In this document: positions 1 through 5,280 of the stretch, piece by piece
Layout: every line of letters begins with the position of its first letter
How positions within the stretch are numbered: the stretch's first letter is position 1
Virus record (IMG/VR): IMGVR_UViG_3300008114_000172
Coordinates: 1 to 21,547 of that record
Strand: one strand, 5' to 3'
DNA length: 21,547 nt
DNA from: a virus
Program-made: the position numbers and the translations under genes
Notes under the pieces: generated by a model
The model's database searches: none
What the model saw: the letters and a program-made list of their open reading frames with translations, nothing else
Told to the model about the DNA's origin: nothing

Positions 1-796
1 CAGCTGCTTGTTGTTGAGCATCTCTACTTTCTTCAACTTTTTTACCTTTAAGTATTTCAGGTGTCACCACTTGTTCTTGTTGTGGTGTTGGAACTTCTTT
101 TGGTTTAACATCAAATCCAAATAAGCGTTTTATTCCATCCCATTTTTCACCAAGCCAATCGGTGAATTTACCAAAATATTCTTTGATTTTATTTCCGATA
201 TTTGATAAAGTTTCTAATTCCCAATCTTGAAAGGCTTTGATGTCTTCTTTACCAATTAAACCAAAGGTTACTACTTCTAAAAATGAACCAATGATTCCTA
301 CTTGAGAAGCTTTCCATGCTTCCCAAATACTTCCAGTTTCTTCATATGTTTTGAAAGCATCTACGATACCATTACCAATTGAATAGATAGCCAATGCTGG
401 TAGTGCTATTTTCCCTAAAAGTTTCATTATATTTTTAGGTTTGAAAAACACTTTAATATTTTTCATCACATTCTGAATCATCTTTCTAGGATTCAGAATA
501 TTCTCCATGATAGTGCTAAGAATTCCTTTTTTCTTTGTAGGTTCTTCTTTCTTAACTGGTGTTGGTGGTTTAACTTTTGCTGCAGTTTGAAAATCTTTTT
601 CAGCGATAAACTTCTCATCTGGACTTTCTTTTGCTTCACCACCTTTTTGTTTTACAATACCAACAATACTTTGAACCGCTTCATTTAAGTCACGAGCAAT
701 ACCAGGTAAAAGTAGAAAATTCTTTGCGATAACGCTGAAAGAATCCGCTAGATTACTTTGTTGTTTATCTTTATCTGTTACAAGTGTTGGTGACAT
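1..796 (-). CDS. Tape-measure-like tail protein, second paralog (C-terminus cut by window edge)
   Basis: Starts at ATG 796 (MSPTLVTDKDKQQ) and stays open to base 1, so about 265 residues are visible and the C-terminus is missing. It is clearly related to the gene just upstream: both have an N-terminal LPGIA-(R/K)-D-(L/M)-N segment, a charged Lys/Pro/Glu-rich linker, a hydrophobic stretch after a P-K-(N/M)-(I/L)-(M/I) segment, and the block ETGS....A....VTFGL-(I/F)-G-(K/E). The visible part ends in a Lys/Gln/Glu-rich linker. No signal peptide or enzyme motif is seen. The gap to the upstream stop is 3 bp and holds a second in-frame TAA, so the two genes are probably co-translated. Position after gene 26 and the hydrophobic, linker-rich composition suggest a tape-measure or hub-core role (gp29-like). 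That is inference; no residue-level match to T4 gp29 was recognised. It could be another elongated virion protein. Confidence 0.6.
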   Translation of the reverse strand, partial: MSPTLVTDKDKQQSNLADSFSVIAKNFLLLPGIARDLNEAVQSIVGIVKQKGGEAKESPDEKFIAEKDFQTAAKVKPPTPVKKEEPTKKKGILSTIMENILNPRKMIQNVMKNIKVFFKPKNIMKLLGKIALPALAIYSIGNGIVDAFKTYEETGSIWEAWKASQVGIIGSFLEVVTFGLIGKEDIKAFQDWELETLSNIGNKIKEYFGKFTDWLGEKWDGIKRLFGFDVKPKEVPTPQQEQVVTPEILKGKKVEESRDAQQQAA

Positions 797-799
797 TTA

Positions 800-2500
800 T
801 TATGTTCTTGCTAATAGGTTTAATAAGTCCATATTATATGTGTCGCCCACTTGTGGTTTATTTCCACTTCCCATAGAACCTGATGTATTATTTGTTACTG
901 GTGCATTGAATAGTGAACCAATGTCGGCTGCTGATTCCATTCTTTGACCTTCAGAAATTTGTGATGATTTGGATGCAATATCTGAACCTAAACTTGGTGC
1001 TGATTGTGTTGGTGTAGGCGCAGTTGAACCGCCACCTAAAAGTGATGAACCCGAACCTGTTGTGTTTTCAGCTGCACCACCAGCCGATATTTTACCACTC
1101 AAAGCTTGAGTAGCTTTATCCATAGAACCTGAAAGTAATTTATCCCAACCGCCTTCTGGTCCTTGATTAAATTTATTTTGTGCAGTAGCTAATTGGTTTT
1201 TAACTGGATTAACAACATTCTTTTCATAATCTTCAGCACGGCCTAAACTATAATCACCTTTTGCATTAAGTTTTTTAATGTTTTGTAAATTACTTTCGGT
1301 GATTGCATTTAGATTACCTAATATGTTAGCTTGTTCTTTTCTATTTTTAGGTAAATCTTTAACAAGAGAAGTTGCCTTCTCCATATTTTTATTTACTTCT
1401 TCAACAACTTTATCTTTGGTTGGACCTAATTGTTTATCCACACCAGCAATAAAGTCTGTGGCCTTTTGCATTTCTTTTTGAACTTTTTCAGCTGTTCTTT
1501 GTGCTTTGAATTCACCAGCTGAATTTTCTTTTGCAGAACTCTTTGAATCTTTTTTGAATGGATAATATGGACCAAAACTCACATCTTTATTAATATATGG
1601 AATAGTAAATGAAACTCTTGGTATACCAACATTATTAGCAATCCAATCTTTCATTGAGTAATAGGTTTCTTTGATATTATCAATAATTGGTTCAACAGCA
1701 TCACCAACATCTTTTATTAATTTGCGTAATGAATCTTCACCAAAAAGCCCAAAGGTAACGAAATCAAGCATTTTACCTAAACCTGTTATAAAGGCTTCAG
1801 ATAAAGAACCTGTTTCTTTCCATTTTTCAAAACCAGCTGTGATGCCTTTCCATAAAGAGGCTAATATTGCACCGATAGCTAAAGTTTTACCTATGGTACC
1901 AATTAACATTTTAGGACTAAATGCACCAGATATGCCGCCAAGTAATCCTTCTTTTATAGAATCAACAATACCACCAAACATGCCGCCTGTTTTCGGTTTA
2001 CCATCTGGTGGGCTTTCTTCACCGCCAGCTTTAACGGCTGTTGGAGAACCAGGAGTTTGTGATTTGAGTTTTTGTGCTTCTAATTGAGATTCTAAAGTGT
2101 CTTGTGATTTGAAAAAATCGCCTTGTTTGGATAAATCTTGTTGTTCTTCGGCTTTTCTTTCAATTCTCGCCAATTCAACAATGTTTTGGCGAAGAATATT
2201 CATATCTTTGGCTATACCAGGAAGAGCCAAAGAATTTCTTGCAATTGTTTCTATGAAATTAGAATCAACACCTTCTTTTGTTGGTGATTTTTCTTTTCTA
2301 TACTTTGTGATACCCAACCTGCCACGAATCATGGCCGAAAAAATATCATCACCACCAAAAACACTTTTAACAAGGTTTTCTTTGGAGAACTTTTTACCTA
2401 TATCTTTTTTGGTATCTTTGAAGATTTCTTTGGCAGAAGCACCAAGGCCTTTACCTTCTTCAATATCAGATAAGTATCTACTAGCAAAAGTTGATGCCAT
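800..2500 (-). CDS. Tape-measure-like tail protein (gp29-like candidate)
   Basis: 566 residues, close to the size of T4 gp29 (about 590), the tape measure that sets tail length inside the tube. In order: a charged N-terminus, an LPGIAKDMN segment near residue 93 shared with the next gene, a Gln/Lys/Glu-rich stretch, a Pro/Gly linker, a hydrophobic Gly/Ala/Ile segment around residues 180-225, the block ETGSLSEAF...DFVTFGLFGE shared with its paralog, a long Lys/Glu/Gln helical region suited to coiled coil (about 330-460), and a Gly/Ser/Thr-rich low-complexity tail. The start lies 2 bp after the stop of the gene 26 extension ORF. A chaperone directly upstream of a tape measure is the classical order in tailed phages, which supports the assignment. 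There is no strong ribosome site before ATG 2500, only an A-rich stretch, so translation may be coupled to the upstream frame. The family call is inferred from position, length and composition. Confidence 0.6.
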   Translation of the reverse strand: MASTFASRYLSDIEEGKGLGASAKEIFKDTKKDIGKKFSKENLVKSVFGGDDIFSAMIRGRLGITKYRKEKSPTKEGVDSNFIETIARNSLALPGIAKDMNILRQNIVELARIERKAEEQQDLSKQGDFFKSQDTLESQLEAQKLKSQTPGSPTAVKAGGEESPPDGKPKTGGMFGGIVDSIKEGLLGGISGAFSPKMLIGTIGKTLAIGAILASLWKGITAGFEKWKETGSLSEAFITGLGKMLDFVTFGLFGEDSLRKLIKDVGDAVEPIIDNIKETYYSMKDWIANNVGIPRVSFTIPYINKDVSFGPYYPFKKDSKSSAKENSAGEFKAQRTAEKVQKEMQKATDFIAGVDKQLGPTKDKVVEEVNKNMEKATSLVKDLPKNRKEQANILGNLNAITESNLQNIKKLNAKGDYSLGRAEDYEKNVVNPVKNQLATAQNKFNQGPEGGWDKLLSGSMDKATQALSGKISAGGAAENTTGSGSSLLGGGSTAPTPTQSAPSLGSDIASKSSQISEGQRMESAADIGSLFNAPVTNNTSGSMGSGNKPQVGDTYNMDLLNLLART

Positions 2501-2502
2501 TT

Positions 2503-2646
2503 TTATCTATTTTTTCTCTGTTGTCGTTGTAATTCTAATCTTTCTTTTTCTTCTTCAAGGTGCCTAATTAATAAGCTAACATAGATATTTCTTTCCCAAG
2601 GAATCATTTGTTCAAGCTCAGATAAACTATACTTGTGATGTTGCAT
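2503..2646 (-). CDS. Small 47-codon ORF after gene 26; likely the C-terminal part of a frameshifted gp26 fusion
   Basis: Between the gene 26 stop and the next gene, an ORF from ATG 2646 to TAA 2503 encodes 47 residues: MQHHKYSLSELEQM, then an IPWERNIY core, then a very Glu/Arg/Lys/Gln-rich helical tail. Independent initiation looks weak, because the bases before ATG 2646 (ACCAACTTTGCTTTA) contain no Shine-Dalgarno sequence. The same frame is open upstream through 19 more protein-like codons (beginning RLIFRYDTLGNYY) back to a slippery heptamer in gene 26. A Leu/Glu plus aromatic-Trp core is reminiscent of the T domain of tail-assembly chaperones, though that resemblance is only qualitative. 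It sits where T4 carries gene 51 but is far shorter than T4 gp51. That it is coding is likely; that it is made only as a separate protein is less likely. Confidence 0.6.
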   Translation of the reverse strand: MQHHKYSLSELEQMIPWERNIYVSLLIRHLEEEKERLELQRQQRKNR

Positions 2647-3428
2647 TAAAGCAAAGTTGGTCTGATAGTAGTTCCCTAGTGTATCATAACGAAAAATTAA
2701 ACGAAAAAACTTTGTAGGCCTTTTATTTGGATATCCTCTTCATATTCACATTTTGGACATTTGAAATGGACATCTTTTTTAATTTCAGGCAAGGTGTCAA
2801 AGAACACTTTAATCTTTTCTAAATCTTTTTGTTGAAGGTTATCAACAAACTCAACCAACTCATCTTTTGAAGAATCTTTAGCATAATATATTTGGTCTTT
2901 GTCGTAAATATAATCAATACAGTCAACCAATACTGAAGACATAATGTCTGATTCAGTTTTATCTTCATATCTTTGAATCATATCAAAAGATGGATATTTG
3001 AGAACAACACCTAAATTATCTGTCAGTTGAATTTTATTTGTGTGGTTAGGATTCTTTGTAGGTTGAATTTCAAGTAAATTAACTTTGAAATCAACAACAC
3101 CGGTACAAGCATCACTTTCACCTTTGTCATTTAGAACCACATTATTACATTTGTATTTCAAATCTACAATTTCTTCTACTGACCTAGCTCTTAAATTCAT
3201 AAACAAGAATTCAAGGTCAAAAGTTGGTAATGAATCAACATCAATTTCATCAAGCACACAATTCTTTAATACTTGACGAATGACATTAACTGTTTCTTTA
3301 GGGTCACTAGATTCTGACGCCATTAGAAATAGTTTTTGTTCTTTGACCAAAAATGGTCTGAAACGGATTGTTTTGCCCGTTGAAATTAATTTAACTTCAT
3401 GTATAGGCACATCTAGTTTAGGTAACAT
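2503..3428 (-). CDS. Predicted gp26 -1 frameshift fusion (308 aa), G/G-T-like
   Basis: Reading gene 26 from ATG 3428 through codon 242 (TTC, 2705-2703), slipping back one base on T TTT TTC and continuing at CGT (first base 2703) gives 66 further residues ending at TAA 2503, for a 308-residue fusion. The -1 frame is closed by TGA codons just upstream (about 14 codons before the slip), and between there and ATG 2646 it has no ATG, GTG or TTG. The 19 protein-like codons before ATG 2646 can therefore be translated only by frameshifting. In lambda-like phages a G/G-T pair made this way chaperones the tape measure before tube assembly, and here tape-measure-like genes follow directly. No convincing downstream stimulatory hairpin is visible, only a weak TAG-GGAA-CTA stem. 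The efficiency, and whether the event occurs, cannot be read from sequence. Confidence 0.6.
2697..3428 (-). CDS. 26: Baseplate hub assembly protein gp26 (T4_baseplate family)
   Basis: 243 residues; T4 gp26 is 208. The N-terminus (MLPKLDVPIHEVKLISTGK, then RFRPFLVKEQKLFLMA) is the signature of the T4 gp26 family found across T4-like phages: P.Y/H-E-L followed by STGK, a basic RPF-VKEEK segment and a Leu/Met helix. C94, C108, C224 and C227, the last two as CPKC, could form a zinc site. The protein ends GLQSFFV, and the FF codons are the slippery site. In T4 gp26 is needed for hub assembly. Here its place before tape-measure-like genes suggests it acts as the short form of a tail-assembly chaperone pair (inference). 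A good ribosome site, GCGAGG, precedes ATG 3428. It lies 19 bp after the gp54-like gene. Confidence 0.88.
   Translation of the reverse strand: MLPKLDVPIHEVKLISTGKTIRFRPFLVKEQKLFLMASESSDPKETVNVIRQVLKNCVLDEIDVDSLPTFDLEFLFMNLRARSVEEIVDLKYKCNNVVLNDKGESDACTGVVDFKVNLLEIQPTKNPNHTNKIQLTDNLGVVLKYPSFDMIQRYEDKTESDIMSSVLVDCIDYIYDKDQIYYAKDSSKDELVEFVDNLQQKDLEKIKVFFDTLPEIKKDVHFKCPKCEYEEDIQIKGLQSFFV
2703..2709 (-). promoter_or_regulatory. Slippery heptamer T TTT TTC for -1 ribosomal frameshifting
   Basis: In gene 26 phase the message reads CAA AGT TTT TTC GTT TAA. The heptamer T TTT TTC fits the X XXY YYZ rule exactly in the zero frame and lies two codons before the stop. After slippage both tRNAs re-pair with TTT codons. 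A second copy of TTTTTCGTT follows 14 bases downstream, just past the stop, making a short direct repeat. An internal Shine-Dalgarno-like stimulator is not obvious upstream. Confidence 0.6.
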
Positions 3429-3447
3429 AATAACCTCGCTTTAATAA

Positions 3448-4212
3448 TTAAAATGGTAATCTTGTAGCTGCTTTTCCAAAAGGCAATAATCTTGCACCAG
3501 CTGCTCCAAACAATGCGGTTGCAGCTGAAGCTAGGTTGTAAGTTCCTTCATATTGCACTCTTAAATATTGATATGCAAATTGAACTTGAAGTCTGTGGAA
3601 TCCATCTTCACCCCAATTCAAAGCTTGTGGTGCTACACCAATAGGATAAGCGTCAATCAATTCAACTGCATAAATCTGTTTAATAAATTCATCATATTGT
3701 ATAATTTTAATATTGGTCATATATCGTGAAGATTGACCTTTTGGAAACCGAAGATTGTTTGTGTCAGAAGGATGAATAGCTTCTAACCAACGGTCAAATA
3801 ACTTTCTTTCATAGAAATCATTGGTACATAAAAATGTTAGTGTTGTATCCGCATATTGTGATTGGTAAGGAACCTTAAATATTGGACCATATATTTTTAC
3901 ATCAGCTGTTGCTAAAGTTCTTCCAGGCAATTCAGCACTTTCACATTGTAAAGCCAAATATCTTGAAACGGATGGATTAGATGATTTTGATTGTTCATCT
4001 TTGGCGCCTTGACGACCAAAAGCAGAACCAATAGCATCACTCACATCATTAAATACTGAATTGGGAAAATTTAATATTTTCTCAATCACAGAATTACCAA
4101 CAAAGTTTCCAATGTATGTTGGTATAGGGAGAACAACTTCAAACCTTGATGGTTTAGCTAAGCCGTCTTTTGCTCTTACATTAGATAAGAATAAATTAGG
4201 TGAAAATGACAT
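3448..4212 (-). CDS. 54: Baseplate tail-tube initiator gp54-like protein (gp19 tail-tube fold)
   Basis: 254 residues. The core about residues 80-220 has the pattern of T4 gp19/gp54 tube proteins: YLALQCESAELPGRTL, then IYGPIFKVPYQ, a TLTFLC strand, an F.ERKLFDRWLEAI helix, an IKIIQYD strand and a YPIGVAPQALNWGED..HRLQVQFAYQYL C-terminal strand pair. The gp19-type tail-tube family is known for the L.C..A.LPG motif and the late W..Y/F.R region. A 254-residue length with an N-terminal extension (residues 1-75) and a Gly/Ala-rich C-terminal tail fits gp54, which starts the tube on the baseplate, better than the shorter major tube protein gp19. Start ATG 4212 overlaps the previous stop as TAATG and has an AGAGGA ribosome site. 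The gp54 versus gp19 choice rests on length and baseplate context. Confidence 0.72.
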   Translation of the reverse strand: MSFSPNLFLSNVRAKDGLAKPSRFEVVLPIPTYIGNFVGNSVIEKILNFPNSVFNDVSDAIGSAFGRQGAKDEQSKSSNPSVSRYLALQCESAELPGRTLATADVKIYGPIFKVPYQSQYADTTLTFLCTNDFYERKLFDRWLEAIHPSDTNNLRFPKGQSSRYMTNIKIIQYDEFIKQIYAVELIDAYPIGVAPQALNWGEDGFHRLQVQFAYQYLRVQYEGTYNLASAATALFGAAGARLLPFGKAATRLPF

Positions 4213-4790
4213 TAAAATTGTTCCTCTGATTCAGCGTGAACTTTATTGGTTGAAGCGCCAACAAAACTTTCCATTGGTAATAGAGCTGCGATATCCCATT
4301 CATCTGCTGTTATTTCTAAAAATCTTGATTGTATTTGACTGAACAAATATCTTTTGATGCACGGTGTCGCTTCAAACACTCTTGAAGCATTGGCTAGATA
4401 CCTGTAATTCAGTCTTAATTTTGTTTTCTCATCATATGTGTTATTAGAGGCTGTTACACTCAATTTATCCAAAAGTGTCATACGATATTTTGGAGCAATA
4501 TAGTGTAAGTTTAGTCCCAAGAAACCATCGTTATATGATTCAATCGGTATAACCAATGGAAATCTATCATAATAGGGCATCGTATCTTTTGTCTTTGGGT
4601 CATAAAAGTAAAAATACATCTTACCAATGACTGACGATTCTTTTAGTTTATTCCTGTCACTCATTAAAGCTGAACGGGTCGGTCTTAACTCTGCTACTTT
4701 AGATTGTAACCAAGCTCTCGCTTGATTAGAACGAGGAGCTAGTCCTTCTTTTGCTAAAGACGATTTGATACGGTCTATTAAATATGCCAT
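4212..4790 (-). CDS. Conserved-looking phage protein of unknown function (192 aa)
   Basis: No function recognised. The protein is mainly soluble and mixed alpha/beta. Residues 1-40 form a basic helix-rich N-terminus with an SNQARAWLQSKV segment. An aromatic core follows around residues 57-90, with a KMYFYFYDPKTKDTMPYYDR stretch and then FPLVIPIESYNDGFLGLNLHY, which looks like packed beta-strands. A basic helix-rich region comes next, and the C-terminus is acidic and unstructured (HAESEEQF). It sits between the head-completion gene 4 and the gp54-like gene and overlaps the latter by 1 bp (TAATG), so it is probably a virion assembly factor made late. The start follows gp4 by 12 bp, with a GATAAATA box in the gap and no clear ribosome site. 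A head-tail joining or baseplate assembly role is possible but not shown. Confidence 0.75.
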   Translation of the reverse strand: MAYLIDRIKSSLAKEGLAPRSNQARAWLQSKVAELRPTRSALMSDRNKLKESSVIGKMYFYFYDPKTKDTMPYYDRFPLVIPIESYNDGFLGLNLHYIAPKYRMTLLDKLSVTASNNTYDEKTKLRLNYRYLANASRVFEATPCIKRYLFSQIQSRFLEITADEWDIAALLPMESFVGASTNKVHAESEEQF

Positions 4791-4794
4791 CGTC

Positions 4795-4802
4795 TATTTA
4801 TC
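4795..4802 (-). promoter_or_regulatory. TATAAATA-like box (GATAAATA) in the gp4/unknown junction
   Basis: On the minus strand the junction reads GAGATAAATAGACGATGG. GATAAATA matches 7 of 8 bases of the T4 late-promoter core TATAAATA. If it worked as a late promoter, transcription would start at about the ATG itself, giving a nearly leaderless message. It overlaps the gp4 stop region, so it may simply be AT-rich junction sequence. Confidence 0.25.
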
Positions 4803-5234
4803 TCAAATGCCAAGGTCTTTTTCAGTTAAAATCTTAAACTCCCATCCATGTTCTTTACAGAACAGGTCGGCAGCTCTCCATTTCTCCTGATTAATTGCAT
4901 AAGTCATGGCTTCTTGGATAAATGTCTTTGTTTTGCGTTTTTGAGTTGGTTTCTTGGTTTGTTTCTCTGGTTTGACTTCAATGACCAGAGTGTTTTCTTT
5001 ATTGTTAGTTTGCCTAACACGAACAATGAAATCTGGATAGTAACGGTGCATCTTTTGGTCAATAGGTGATTTGTAACGAATAGACAACTCCTCTGACGCC
5101 CACCAAAGAACATTGGGGTCAATATCTAAATGTTTCATTACTCTTAATTCCCAATTGGAACGATAGACGATATTAGCTGCATCGCCTTTGTATTTTGTTG
5201 GGTTTTTTGGTCTAAACCATCCTTTATATGACAT
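4803..5234 (-). CDS. 4: Head completion protein gp4 (gp50/65), PD-(D/E)XK nuclease fold
   Basis: 143 residues, near T4 gp4 (150). It matches the family closely along its length: a KG.F.PKNP.KYKGD start, the YRS.WE helix, a WWASEEL..RYKSP segment, HRYYPDF, VIEVKP, and the C-terminal AD.FCKEHGWEFKILTE. The probable nuclease residues are E29 (in SNWE), D68 (in YPDF) and E86-x-K88 (in IEVKP), the PD-(D/E)XK layout. In T4 gp4 is needed to finish DNA-filled heads so that tails can join. It is the first gene of the leftward group, divergent from gene 48. The start is fixed by the conserved N-terminus although no Shine-Dalgarno sequence precedes ATG 5234; a CATAGATAGTATT box sits immediately upstream. 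Confidence 0.88.
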   Translation of the reverse strand: MSYKGWFRPKNPTKYKGDAANIVYRSNWELRVMKHLDIDPNVLWWASEELSIRYKSPIDQKMHRYYPDFIVRVRQTNNKENTLVIEVKPEKQTKKPTQKRKTKTFIQEAMTYAINQEKWRAADLFCKEHGWEFKILTEKDLGI

Positions 5235-5244
5235 AAATACTATC
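5232..5244 (+). promoter_or_regulatory. T4-type late promoter upstream of gene 48
   Basis: CATAAATACTATC matches the T4 late-promoter consensus TATAAATACTATT at 11 of 13 positions; only the first and last bases differ. It lies in the divergent spacer, and the expected start site would leave a leader of about 35 nt before ATG 5281, with a GGAAG ribosome site at 5271-5275. T4 late promoters are read by RNA polymerase carrying the phage sliding-clamp-activated sigma gp55, with no -35 box. The position at the head of the long rightward baseplate group makes functional sense. The first base is C instead of T. Confidence 0.6.
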
Positions 5245-5250
5245 TATGCT
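5238..5250 (-). promoter_or_regulatory. Possible opposing late-promoter box before gene 4
   Basis: The plus-strand stretch CATAAATACTATCTATG is nearly an inverted repeat, so the minus strand reads CATAGATAGTATT, 10 of 13 matches to TATAAATACTATT. Mismatches fall at positions 1, 5 and 9, the second of these inside the core. It overlaps the forward box on the other strand and lies only 3 bp before ATG 5234, so it would give an almost leaderless gene 4 message. No better promoter for the leftward group is visible in the spacer. Confidence 0.3.
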
Positions 5251-5280
5251 AATTAACACAATTTACCTCTGGAAGTAAAC

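Noticed and set aside
1278-2567. Open frames on the plus strand across the tape-measure-like gene (67, 138 and 156 codons)
   Set aside because: They lie opposite a well-supported minus-strand gene, have Ser/Pro/Phe-rich compositions typical of antisense reading, and no ribosome sites or junction structure.
2640-2700. A strong stimulatory hairpin or pseudoknot downstream of the slippery site
   Set aside because: Only a 3-bp TAG-GGAA-CTA stem and a GATA/TATC pairing were found; neither is convincing.
4904-5122. Second minus-strand frame within gene 4
   Set aside because: The gp4 frame has a conserved start, catalytic pattern and end; the alternative frame has none.
5235-5280. Terminator or hairpin in the divergent spacer
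   Set aside because: There is no GC-rich stem with a T-run. The only symmetry is the CATAAATACTATCTATG promoter-like stretch.
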